Shown: positions 1 to 6,178 of the stretch, in pieces | Layout: the number at the start of each line of letters is the position of its first letter | Position numbering within the stretch: the first letter of the stretch is position 1 | NCBI GenBank assembly: GCA_902472315.1 | Contig: CABRNM010000045.1 | Span: 1-10,187, forward strand | Direction of reading: 5' to 3' | DNA length: 10,187 nt | DNA from: an uncultured Collinsella sp. | GTDB taxonomy: Bacteria; Actinomycetota; Coriobacteriia; Coriobacteriales; Coriobacteriaceae | The notes under the pieces: model-generated | Told to the model about the DNA's origin: nothing | The model's database searches: none | What the model saw: the letters and a program-made list of their open reading frames with translations, nothing else | Translations under genes and position numbers: made by a program

Positions 1-263
1 ATAAGAAAATTCTGAAGGACAACCCCTTCGAGACCATCGACGCGGCGGTGCTGGAGCTCGTGCGCATGGCCGTGGAGAAAGGTCGCGCCACCAACCCCGA
101 CATGCACTTTGGCGTGTGTGGCGAGCACGGCGGCGACCCCAAGTCCATCAAGGGCCTGTTTAATGTGGCCGACGTGGACTACGTGTCCTGCTCGCCCTAC
201 CGCGTGCCCCTCGCACGCCTGGCTGCCGCCCAGGCCAAGCTCGAGGCGAAGCGCTCCGCGTAA
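1..263 (+). CDS. ppdK: Pyruvate, phosphate dikinase, C-terminal fragment
   Basis: This is the 3' end of a gene entering from the left; codons are read from base 3 and 86 residues are visible before the TAA. PPDK interconverts pyruvate + ATP + Pi with phosphoenolpyruvate + AMP + PPi in the cytoplasm. The visible part belongs to the C-terminal TIM-barrel (PEP/pyruvate-binding) domain. It carries the family block GVCGEHGGDPKSI, whose Cys corresponds to the active-site acid/base Cys of characterised PPDKs (Cys831 in the Clostridium symbiosum enzyme), and the terminal block DYVSCSPYRVPLARLAAAQA. These blocks are also related to PEP synthase and PTS enzyme I, but SCSPYRVPLARLAAAQA so close to the C-terminus fits PPDK best. 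The N-terminal ATP-grasp and phosphohistidine domains lie outside the window, so completeness cannot be judged. A hairpin follows about 40 nt after the stop. Confidence 0.93.
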   Translation, partial: KKILKDNPFETIDAAVLELVRMAVEKGRATNPDMHFGVCGEHGGDPKSIKGLFNVADVDYVSCSPYRVPLARLAAAQAKLEAKRSA

Positions 264-300
264 CGTTTTGGGTTCAGACGCCTAGCGTAGCCCCCCTCAT

Positions 301-331
301 GCCGTCCGTCTCATTCGTGAGGCGGACGGTT
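301..331 (+). terminator. Hairpin downstream of ppdK, probable terminator
   Basis: A 12-bp inverted repeat (302-313 with 318-329, one G-U pair) closes on a TTCG tetraloop. The stem is strong, but the following bases (TTATCATG) are not a clean T-run; T-rich stretches appear only from about 344. It is placed as expected to end ppdK transcription before the separate rplS promoter. It could act as an intrinsic terminator with a poor U-tract or as an mRNA 3'-end stabiliser. Confidence 0.6.
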
Positions 332-375
332 ATCATGTGCGGGTTTTGTCTTTTTGTCTGCGTAAAAAATTGTTC

Positions 376-403
376 TTGCAGCAGAAACCCGCGCGTGTAT
401 ACT
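376..403 (+). promoter_or_regulatory. Probable sigma-A-type promoter of rplS
   Basis: The -35-like TTGCAG (376-381) and the -10 TATACT (398-403) are separated by 16 bp. The -10 differs from TATAAT at one position. The start would fall near 410, giving a leader of about 60 nt. Its position between the ppdK hairpin and rplS, in a locally AT-richer stretch, supports it. Confidence 0.65.
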
Positions 404-424
404 CGAATACGTTTGTTCAACTAC

Positions 425-459
425 GTGCCGGCCAGAGTGGTATGGCACCTCTAGAAGAG
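425..459 (+). promoter_or_regulatory. Structured 5' leader of rplS
   Basis: Two short inverted repeats lie between the inferred transcription start and the ribosome binding site: GTGCC (425-429) with GGCAC (444-448), and CTCT (449-452) with AGAG (456-459). The second ends two bases before the Shine-Dalgarno sequence (461-466). L19 leader RNAs are known upstream of rplS in Bacilli. Whether this actinobacterial-looking leader is related or binds L19 is inference, since the stems are short. Confidence 0.35.
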
Positions 460-472
460 TAAGGAATTGCAC

Positions 473-814
473 ATGGATTACATCCGCGCAATCGAGCGTC
501 AGCAGATCCGCGAGGACATTCCTCAGGTTCGCGTCGCCGACAACGTCAAGGTTCACTACCGCATTAAGGAAGGCGACCGCGAGCGCATCCAGGTCTTCCA
601 GGGCGACGTCATCCGCATGGCCGGCGCCGGTGCCCGCGAGACCTTCACCGTCCGCAAGATGTCCTTCGGTGTCGGTGTTGAGCGTACCTTCCCGCTTCAC
701 AGCCCCAAGATCGCCAAGCTCGAGGTCGTTCGTCATGGTCGCGTCCGTCGCGCCAAGCTGTACTACCTCCGCGACAAGGTGGGCAAGGCTGCTCGCATCC
801 CCGAGAAGCGCTAA
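473..814 (+). CDS. rplS: 50S ribosomal protein L19
   Basis: Encodes 113 residues, the usual L19 length. L19 is a large-subunit protein at the interface with the 30S subunit. Family signatures are IRAIERQQIREDIPQ near the N-terminus, VKVHYRIKEGDRERIQVFQGDVI in the middle (SH3-like core), FTVRKMSFGVGVERTFPLHSPKI, and the basic tail GRVRRAKLYYLRDKVGKAARI. The ATG at 473 is chosen because AAGGAA (461-466) sits 6 nt upstream; an in-frame TTG at 467 would add two residues but leave no room for a ribosome binding site. Codon use is strongly biased to C-ending codons and AAG, as expected for high expression. The gene has its own promoter and terminator and is not joined to rpsP-rimM-trmD, the operon it shares in many bacteria; no signal-peptidase gene follows it. 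Confidence 0.97.
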   Translation: MDYIRAIERQQIREDIPQVRVADNVKVHYRIKEGDRERIQVFQGDVIRMAGAGARETFTVRKMSFGVGVERTFPLHSPKIAKLEVVRHGRVRRAKLYYLRDKVGKAARIPEKR

Positions 815-829
815 GAAGATCGCAGCGTC

Positions 830-847
830 TGTCCACTCGTTTGGACA
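830..847 (+). other. Accessory hairpin upstream of the rplS terminator
   Basis: TGTCCA (830-835) pairs perfectly with TGGACA (842-847) around a 6-nt loop. It lies between the rplS stop codon and the main terminator hairpin and ends one base before it. It may stabilise the 3' end or stack on the terminator. No T-run follows, so it is not a terminator itself. Confidence 0.45.
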
Positions 848-848
848 C

Positions 849-878
849 AAGGGTCACCTTCGGGTGGCCCTTCTTTTT
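849..878 (+). terminator. Intrinsic terminator of rplS
   Basis: A 10-bp stem (849-858 with 863-872, one G-U pair) is capped by a C(TTCG)G tetraloop and followed by CTTTTT. This is a textbook Rho-independent terminator. It separates rplS from rnhB, whose coding start is only about 30 bp further on. Confidence 0.92.
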
Positions 879-907
879 ATCTGATTTGCATGCAAGGAGG
901 GCCTGGT

Positions 908-1696
908 ATGGCCAATATGACGAGCTCGGTTTCGGCATCGCAGGTTGCCGGAGAGCTAGCGAGCGCAACGTTTGAGGAGATCCCCGCCCTCGTGGAGCAT
1001 TATCGCGAGGACCCGCGCCAGCAGGTGATCAAGGCTTGTGAACGCGCCCTCAAACGCCATGCTAAGGAACTTGCCGAGCGCGAGCGCGTCAATGACATGT
1101 ACGAACTTATGCATGAGCTTGGCGGCGATGGGGTGGTCGTTGGTGTCGACGAGGTGGGCCGCGGCTCGGTAGCGGGTCCCTTAACCGTGTGTGCCGTGTG
1201 CCTTCCCATGGAGGCGCGCGTCTGGGGCATCAACGATTCCAAAAAGCTCACGCCGGCGCGCCGCGAGTTGCTCTCAGTGAAGATTGCCGAGGTGGCGACG
1301 GCGATCGGTTTTTGCCATATCGCGCCTAAGGATATCGATGAGATGGGCATGGCCCGTGCTATCCGTACCGCCGTTGCGGGCGCCGTGGCCGATACGGGGC
1401 TTGAACCCGACTGCGTCCTCATGGATGGCAACCCCTTGGGCGCCGTTCCCAACGAGCGCGATGTGGTGAAGGGCGATGCCAAGATCGCCTGCATCGCCGC
1501 GGCGTCCATCATGGCCAAGGTCACGCGTGACGAGATGATGGTCGAGTACGACGCCGAGTACCCCGAGTACCATCTGGCCGAGTCGAAGGGCTATGCGAGC
1601 CCCGAGCACATCGAGGCCATTCGCAAACATGGACTTTGTCCGCTGCACCGCGTGAGCTTTTGCGGAAACTTTCTGCAGACTGAGCGCCTTTTCTAG
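908..1696 (+). CDS. rnhB: Ribonuclease HII
   Basis: Encodes 262 residues. RNase HII cuts the RNA strand of RNA-DNA hybrids and starts ribonucleotide excision repair at single ribonucleotides in DNA. The four metal-binding acidic residues are recognisable: Asp81-Glu82 in VDEVGRGSVAGP (80-91), Asp173 in LMDGNP (171-176), and Asp208 in AAASIMAKVTRDEM (197-210). Further family blocks are NDSKKLT, SKGYASPEH and HGLCPLHRVSF near the C-terminus. A charged N-terminal extension of about 75 residues precedes the catalytic core; comparable extensions occur in Gram-positive RNases HII, whereas the E. coli enzyme (198 residues) lacks one. The ATG at 908 is preferred because AAGGAGGG (894-901) lies 6 nt upstream; the in-frame ATG at 890 overlaps that site. 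No clear promoter is visible in the short gap after the rplS terminator, so read-through may contribute to expression. Confidence 0.96.
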   Translation: MANMTSSVSASQVAGELASATFEEIPALVEHYREDPRQQVIKACERALKRHAKELAERERVNDMYELMHELGGDGVVVGVDEVGRGSVAGPLTVCAVCLPMEARVWGINDSKKLTPARRELLSVKIAEVATAIGFCHIAPKDIDEMGMARAIRTAVAGAVADTGLEPDCVLMDGNPLGAVPNERDVVKGDAKIACIAAASIMAKVTRDEMMVEYDAEYPEYHLAESKGYASPEHIEAIRKHGLCPLHRVSFCGNFLQTERLF

Positions 1697-1701
1697 GTCA
1701 A

Positions 1702-1731
1702 TTGTGGAGACAGGGACCTCTGGGGTATTAT
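1702..1731 (+). promoter_or_regulatory. Weak promoter-like site directly before the rnhB terminator
   Basis: TTGTGG (1702-1707) and TATTAT (1726-1731) are 18 bp apart in an AT-rich patch after rnhB. If active, transcription would begin near 1738, only a few bases before the strong terminator hairpin at 1746-1781. That would give a terminated RNA of roughly 50 nt or an attenuated start for the downstream operon. The -35 match is poor and the call is tentative. Confidence 0.22.
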
Positions 1732-1745
1732 AAACCTGCTGGTAG

Positions 1746-1787
1746 CGGGCCGTATGCAACAGCATTGCTGCGTACGGCCCGTTTTTT
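1746..1787 (+). terminator. Strong intrinsic terminator after rnhB
   Basis: A 13-bp stem (CGGGCCGTATGCA at 1746-1758 with 1769-1781, one U-G pair) encloses a 10-nt loop and is followed directly by six T residues (1782-1787). It should largely insulate rnhB from the yraN-comM-dprA-trmFO-xerC operon. Confidence 0.93.
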
Positions 1788-1885
1788 GTCGGCATTTGGT
1801 CAGCTTTTGGTTTGCTTCCGGTACTTACCCGCATGAAAGGTGCCCTCATCATCGGGGCAATGCAGTGTGCGGGAAAGGAGACCCC

Positions 1886-2371
1886 ATGAGTGCCGCAAGC
1901 AAAAAGAGCAAGACGCAGCAGCTCAAGGAGCGTTGGGAAAACGGCGAGCTCGACTGCGGGGCGATGACGCCCGAGTTTATCAAGGGACTCAGTCCCCGCG
2001 AGCTGGGCATGCTGGGCGAGCTGATCACCATCGACTACTTTAACGAGCGCGGCTACACCTTGCTGGAGCAGGGTTATCGTTGCACCGAGGGCGAGGCCGA
2101 TCTGGTGCTGCTCGATGAGCTCGACGATGTCGTGGTGATGGCCGAGGTCAAGACCAGACGCGTCGCACTGGGTTGCAACACGCGGGTCTTTCCCGAGGAG
2201 GCCGTGGACGCCCAAAAGCAACGCCGCTACCGCCGCATCGCAAGCTGCTATCTTATGGAGCATTATCCGCTCAAGGCGATTCGCTTCGATGCCGTGGGTG
2301 TCACCATTCGCGGCGGGCATATCGCCGAGATCGAGCATCAGTACAACGCGTTCGATTGGCAGGTTTCGTGA
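1886..2371 (+). CDS. yraN: YraN/UPF0102 family nuclease-fold protein
   Basis: Encodes 161 residues. UPF0102/YraN proteins have a restriction-endonuclease-like fold; the cellular role is not settled, and the position beside comM and dprA suggests DNA processing. The core motifs are present: LGELITIDYFNERGY (43-57, conserved GE and aromatic helix), EGEADLVLLD (68-77), and VMAEVKTRR (84-92), which supplies the Asp and Glu-x-Lys of a PD-(D/E)xK-type site (Asp72, Glu87, Lys89), then KQRRYRRIASCYL (111-123) and RFDAV (133-137). The protein carries about 40 extra lysine- and acid-rich residues at the N-terminus compared with the usual 115-125-residue family length. The ATG at 1886 is chosen for AAAGGAGA at 1874-1881; earlier in-frame starts would run through the terminator. 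A small hairpin (TGCCC 1841-1845 with GGGCA 1855-1859) lies in the leader. I found no convincing promoter in 1788-1885. The stop TGA overlaps the comM ATG by one base. Confidence 0.9.
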   Translation: MSAASKKSKTQQLKERWENGELDCGAMTPEFIKGLSPRELGMLGELITIDYFNERGYTLLEQGYRCTEGEADLVLLDELDDVVVMAEVKTRRVALGCNTRVFPEEAVDAQKQRRYRRIASCYLMEHYPLKAIRFDAVGVTIRGGHIAEIEHQYNAFDWQVS

Positions 2372-3894
2372 TGGCGTTCGAGACGTTTGCCGTTCACGCG
2401 GCCTGCATTCGTGGCGTCGAGGCGATTCACGTCACGGTCGAGGTCTCGCTTGCCGGTGGCGTTCCGGGCATTCAGATGCTCGGTATTCCGAGTATGGAGG
2501 TGATGGAGTCACGCGGTCGTATTCGCTGCGCGATGCGCTCCGCCGGGTTCGAGATCCCACGCTCGGGCATTACGGTCAATCTGGCGCCCGGCGATATTCG
2601 CAAGACTGGAAGTGGCTTTGATCTGCCCATCGCCATCGCGGTATTGGCGGCCGATGGACAGATTCCCCGTGACAACCTCGATCGCTGCCTTATCGCAGGT
2701 GAGCTTGGTCTGGACGGTACGGTGCTTCCCGTCAAGGGCGAGGTGGCGTTTCAGCTATTGGCTCGCGACATGGGGCTGTCTTTTATCGCCGGCAGGTCCG
2801 ACCAGCATGTGCCACTCGCGGGCGTGGATTGCGGCTTTATCGATCATTTGTCTCAGCTTGCTCATGGTATGGGCGATGCCGCGCGGCACTACTTGGATTC
2901 CGAGGGCGTCGAGGCGACCTTTGAGCCAGAGCTCGACTATGCCGACGTGCTGGGGCAGGAAGTCGCTAAACGCGGCATGGCGCTTGCGGCGGCAGGAGAA
3001 CTCGGCTTGCTCATGATCGGGTCTCCGGGATCGGGCAAGACGATGCTCGCACGCCGTATGACCGGCATCCTGCCCGAGCTTTCCGTTGAGGATCAGCAGG
3101 AGGCACTGTGCATCCATTCGGTTTTGGGTGAGAACATTGATGGCTTGTTGGCGGGGCACCGCCCCTTCCGCAGTCCCCACCACAGTATTTCGACCGCAGG
3201 CCTTATCGGCGGTGGGCGCCCGGTGCACCCGGGTGAGATCAGCCTTGCTCATGGCGGCGTGCTCTTTTTGGACGAGCTTGCCGAGTTTCCCACTGGCGTG
3301 CTGCAGACGCTGCGTCAGCCCATCGAGCGCGGCTACGTGAGGATCGTACGCGTCGACGGGGCTTTTACCTTCCCGTCGCGCTTTCAGCTGCTGGCTGCGA
3401 GCAATCCCTGCCCCTGCGGCTTTTTGGGCGATCGCGAGGTGCCGTGTCGCTGCTCGGCGGCGATGGTCGAGCGCTATCGGTCTAAACTGCGCGGTCCTTT
3501 GGCCGACCGTATCGACATGATGATCGATGTGACCCGTCCCGACCCCCAAGTGATTATCGAGGGTGCGGAGGGTATGTCGTCGGCCGAGTTACGTGACTAC
3601 GTTGTGCGCGGTCGCGCCTTTCGCGCTTGGCGCGAATCCCGCATGGACGATGCGGATGCCGAGGCCGAGGATGACGAGACACGGTCCATTGACGGCGTCG
3701 TTTCGACCTTTGAGCTCGATGATGCGGCGGAGAAGTGTGTGCTCGGCCTGTCGAAGCGCACGCATCTCACAGGGCGTGGCATCGTGCGCCTTGTTCGCAT
3801 TGCGCGCACGATCGCAGATGTCGCCGAGAGCGAGCAGGTGACGCAGGACCACGTGCTCGAGGCGGCGATGTACCAGGGAAGGAGGGACCAATGA
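2371..3894 (+). CDS. comM: YifB/ComM family Mg-chelatase-like AAA+ ATPase
   Basis: Encodes 507 residues, the usual family length. ComM is a hexameric AAA+ helicase that promotes branch migration during natural transformation; YifB homologues also occur in species not known to be transformable. Order of parts: an N-terminal Lon-protease/S5-like domain (about 15-165, with VPGIQMLGIP and VNLAPGDIRKTGSGFDLPIA), the Walker A loop GSPGSGKT (217-224), Walker B LFLDE (298-302), a sensor-type Asn in AASNPCPCGF (342-351), a Cys cluster at 347, 349, 359 and 361, RGPLADRID (374-382), and a C-terminal domain ending LVRIARTIADVAESEQVTQDHVLEAAMY. An acidic insert (MDDADAEAEDDE, 425-436) lies between the ATPase core and the C-terminal helices. 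The ATG at 2371 overlaps the yraN stop; a GTG directly before it is also possible. The ribosome binding site is weak, which suggests coupling to yraN. The last four bases overlap dprA. Confidence 0.95.
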   Translation: MAFETFAVHAACIRGVEAIHVTVEVSLAGGVPGIQMLGIPSMEVMESRGRIRCAMRSAGFEIPRSGITVNLAPGDIRKTGSGFDLPIAIAVLAADGQIPRDNLDRCLIAGELGLDGTVLPVKGEVAFQLLARDMGLSFIAGRSDQHVPLAGVDCGFIDHLSQLAHGMGDAARHYLDSEGVEATFEPELDYADVLGQEVAKRGMALAAAGELGLLMIGSPGSGKTMLARRMTGILPELSVEDQQEALCIHSVLGENIDGLLAGHRPFRSPHHSISTAGLIGGGRPVHPGEISLAHGGVLFLDELAEFPTGVLQTLRQPIERGYVRIVRVDGAFTFPSRFQLLAASNPCPCGFLGDREVPCRCSAAMVERYRSKLRGPLADRIDMMIDVTRPDPQVIIEGAEGMSSAELRDYVVRGRAFRAWRESRMDDADAEAEDDETRSIDGVVSTFELDDAAEKCVLGLSKRTHLTGRGIVRLVRIARTIADVAESEQVTQDHVLEAAMYQGRRDQ

Positions 3895-4826
3895 TGGCTG
3901 AGGGGACCTTCGAGCTGCATCCAGGTGACGCGTTGTATCCCGAGACCGTTTTGGAGCTTTCTGATGTACCTCAGACGCTCTATGTGCGCGGCAACCCCGA
4001 GGCGCTTTCGACGCCCGCGCTCTCCATCATCGGTGCGCGAAAGGCCTCGCCGTATGGTCTTGCCGTGGCAGAGCTTGCGGCGAAGGTGGCGGTTGAGGCG
4101 GGAGTGACGGTAGTTTCGGGCGGTGCGGTCGGTTGTGACCAGGCCTCGGGTTGGGCTGCGGTCAACGCCGGCGGCAAACACGTTGTGGTGCTGGGGACGG
4201 GCGCCGACGTGGTCTACCCGCGTTCGAGCGCGGGGCTGATTACGCGCACGCTTGATACGGGTGGCGCGGTCGTGTCGATCTCTCCGTGGGGCATGGGTCC
4301 GCGCAAGTTCGCCTTTCCGCGCCGCAATCGCGTAATCGCGGCCCTGTCGCAAGCCCTCTTTGTATCCGAGGCGGGTATGCCTTCTGGGACGTTTTCCACA
4401 GCCGAGGCTGCTATGGATTTGGGGCGCGAACTTCTTGCCGTGCCGGGGTCGATCCTATCGCCCGAGTCGCGTGGCACGAATTACCTCATTGCGAACGGTG
4501 CCTGCTGCATCGTCGACGAGGAATCTATCGAGATGGCTATCTCACGCATCTACGGAACCCTGCGCTACTCGCGCCCCGATGCTCCCGGCATTGCCGACCT
4601 GGATCCAACGCAGCAGACCGTGATGCATGCGCTCATCGCCTCTCCGCTCAAGGTCGACGACATCGCGGCGCTCGTCTCGCTCGATGCTGTCGGCGTACTC
4701 AAACTCTTGGGTTCGCTTGAACTCGAGGGTCTTATCGAGCGCATGATGGATGGAAGGTATGCGCCCTCCAAGTTTGCCCTTCACGCCCAGACACCCTTCG
4801 GTCACAATGGAAAACGTGTCAATTAG
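3891..4826 (+). CDS. dprA: DNA-processing protein DprA (Smf), divergent variant
   Basis: Encodes 311 residues. DprA binds incoming single-stranded DNA during transformation and loads RecA. The Rossmann-like core is clear: SIIGARKASPYG (45-56), SGGAVGCDQASG (76-87), FPRRNRVIAALS (142-153), SGTFSTAEAAMDLGRELLAVPGS (165-187) and RGTNYLIANGACCI (194-207). A C-terminal winged-helix (DML1-like) domain spans about 240-292. There is no N-terminal SAM-like domain; the protein starts near the core. Some normally conserved positions differ: the usual SGxAxGID..AH loop reads SGGAVGCDQASG, so His is replaced by Ser, and the usual SE after the central strand reads SISPWG. The 4-bp ATGA overlap with comM and AAGGAGG at 3879-3885 support the start at 3891; the adjacent ATG at 3894 is also possible. 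topA, which follows dprA in Bacillus, is absent. Confidence 0.94.
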   Translation: MMAEGTFELHPGDALYPETVLELSDVPQTLYVRGNPEALSTPALSIIGARKASPYGLAVAELAAKVAVEAGVTVVSGGAVGCDQASGWAAVNAGGKHVVVLGTGADVVYPRSSAGLITRTLDTGGAVVSISPWGMGPRKFAFPRRNRVIAALSQALFVSEAGMPSGTFSTAEAAMDLGRELLAVPGSILSPESRGTNYLIANGACCIVDEESIEMAISRIYGTLRYSRPDAPGIADLDPTQQTVMHALIASPLKVDDIAALVSLDAVGVLKLLGSLELEGLIERMMDGRYAPSKFALHAQTPFGHNGKRVN

Positions 4827-4840
4827 AAAGGTGTTTGCAG

Positions 4841-6178
4841 ATGCAGTTCGATCAGGTGACAGTTATCGGTGGCGGTCTGGCGGGTTCGGAGTGCGCGATC
4901 CAGCTGGCAGATCGCGGTTTTGCCGTAAAGCTCTGCGAGATGCGCCCCCAGGTGAGCTCCCCGGCTCACCATACCGATCACCTGGCAGAGCTCGTCTGCT
5001 CGAATTCGTTTAAGTCGACCCGTCCGGATTCCGCGGCTGGTTTGCTGAAGGCCGAGCTTGAGCGCATGGGTTCAGTCCTGCTCGATTGCGCCCATCGCGC
5101 GGCTGTTCCCGCCGGTGGCGCCTTGGCGGTCGACCGCGTCAAGTTTTCCGAGCTTGTCGAGGCCGAGGTTGCCGCTCGTCCCAATATCGAGGTCGTGCAC
5201 GGCGAGGTCACGCAGATTCCCGAGGGTCACGTGGTCATTGCCGCGGGCCCGCTGTGTTCACCGGCGCTGAGCGAAGAGGTTATGAAGCTCGTCGGTGGCG
5301 ATGCCCTGGCATTCTTTGATGCGGCGGCGCCGATCGTCGATGCCTCCACGCTCGATATGGACGTGCTGTTCTCGCAGTCGCGCTACGAGGAGCAGGGGAG
5401 CGGCGACTATCTCAACGCTCCGCTCAACAAGGAGGAGTACGAGGCCTTTATCGAGGCGCTTACCACGGCCGACCGCGTGGTGCTCAAAGACTTTGAGGGC
5501 GGCGATCTGTTCCAAGCCTGCCAGCCTGCCGAGGAAGTTGCGCGCACCGGCAAGGACGCCATTCGCTTTGGCGCCATGAAGCCCGTCGGCCTCACCGACC
5601 CGCGTACCGGACGTCGCCCCTGGGCGGCGATTCAGCTGCGTGCCGAGAACAAGGAGAAGACCGCCTATAACCTGGTGGGCTTCCAGACCAACTTGACCTT
5701 TGGCGAGCAGAAGCGCGTCTTCCATATGGTGCCGGGCCTGGAGAACGCTGAGTTCTTCCGCTACGGTGTCATGCACCGCAATACCTTTGTCGACGCCCCT
5801 CACGTGCTCGATAGCACCTTTGCCGTGCCCGGTACCGGCGTGCGCCTGGCCGGTCAGATCACCGGCACCGAGGGGTACATGGAAGCCGTGGCGACAGGTC
5901 TGCTCGCGGCGCTCAACACCTATGCCGAGGCTATCGGTGCCGCGGGCGTCGAGTTGCCGCGTGTGGGCGCCCTGGGTGCGCTCGTGGGCTATGCGACCGA
6001 TCCTGCCACCGTGGGCTATCAGCCTATGCATGTCAACTTTGGCCTGGTGCCGCCACTCGAGGATGGTAAGCGCCGCAGCAAACGCGACCGCTATCAGGCT
6101 TATGCGGATCGCGCCCTCGAGGCCCTCGATGCCTACTTGGCCACGCGCTCCGACTTGTTTGGAGGCGACCGGTCATAG
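4841..6178 (+). CDS. trmFO: tRNA m5U54 methyltransferase TrmFO (folate/FAD-dependent)
   Basis: Encodes 445 residues. TrmFO uses methylenetetrahydrofolate and reduced FAD to methylate uridine 54 in the T-loop of tRNA. The N-terminal FAD-binding Rossmann motif VIGGGLAGSECAIQLADRG (8-26) and EMRP (33-36) are followed by HHTDHLAELVCSNSFKS (43-59). Cys53 matches the Cys53 active-site residue known in Bacillus subtilis TrmFO, and Cys227 in FQACQPAEEVAR aligns with the second catalytic Cys (226 in B. subtilis). VPAGGALAVDR, RFGAMKPVGL, YNLVGFQTNLTFGEQKRVF and AGQITGTEGYMEAVATGLLAALN are further family blocks. The start ATG at 4841 has AGAAAGGTG 7 nt upstream; a TTG at 4835 is less likely. Only 14 nt separate it from dprA, and the coding end runs into xerC. 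A GidA/MnmG assignment is ruled out by the shorter length and these blocks. Confidence 0.97.
   Translation: MQFDQVTVIGGGLAGSECAIQLADRGFAVKLCEMRPQVSSPAHHTDHLAELVCSNSFKSTRPDSAAGLLKAELERMGSVLLDCAHRAAVPAGGALAVDRVKFSELVEAEVAARPNIEVVHGEVTQIPEGHVVIAAGPLCSPALSEEVMKLVGGDALAFFDAAAPIVDASTLDMDVLFSQSRYEEQGSGDYLNAPLNKEEYEAFIEALTTADRVVLKDFEGGDLFQACQPAEEVARTGKDAIRFGAMKPVGLTDPRTGRRPWAAIQLRAENKEKTAYNLVGFQTNLTFGEQKRVFHMVPGLENAEFFRYGVMHRNTFVDAPHVLDSTFAVPGTGVRLAGQITGTEGYMEAVATGLLAALNTYAEAIGAAGVELPRVGALGALVGYATDPATVGYQPMHVNFGLVPPLEDGKRRSKRDRYQAYADRALEALDAYLATRSDLFGGDRS
6161..6165 (+). promoter_or_regulatory. Ribosome binding site expected to serve xerC
   Basis: GGAGG at 6161-6165 lies inside the last codons of trmFO. 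It is 6 nt from the GTC at 6172 and 9 nt from the ATA at 6175, but no canonical start codon follows at normal spacing. It supports initiation near 6172-6175 rather than at the GTG at 6253, which is 87 nt downstream. Confidence 0.55.

Noticed and set aside
1754..1885. In-frame upstream extension of yraN starting at ATG 1754
   Set aside because: This start lies inside the terminator stem and has no ribosome binding site; ATG 1886 has AAAGGAGA at proper spacing.
1274..2338. A 354-codon minus-strand open frame across the end of rnhB and yraN
   Set aside because: It runs antisense through a strong terminator and two recognised genes, has no family motifs, and arises from high GC with few stop codons.
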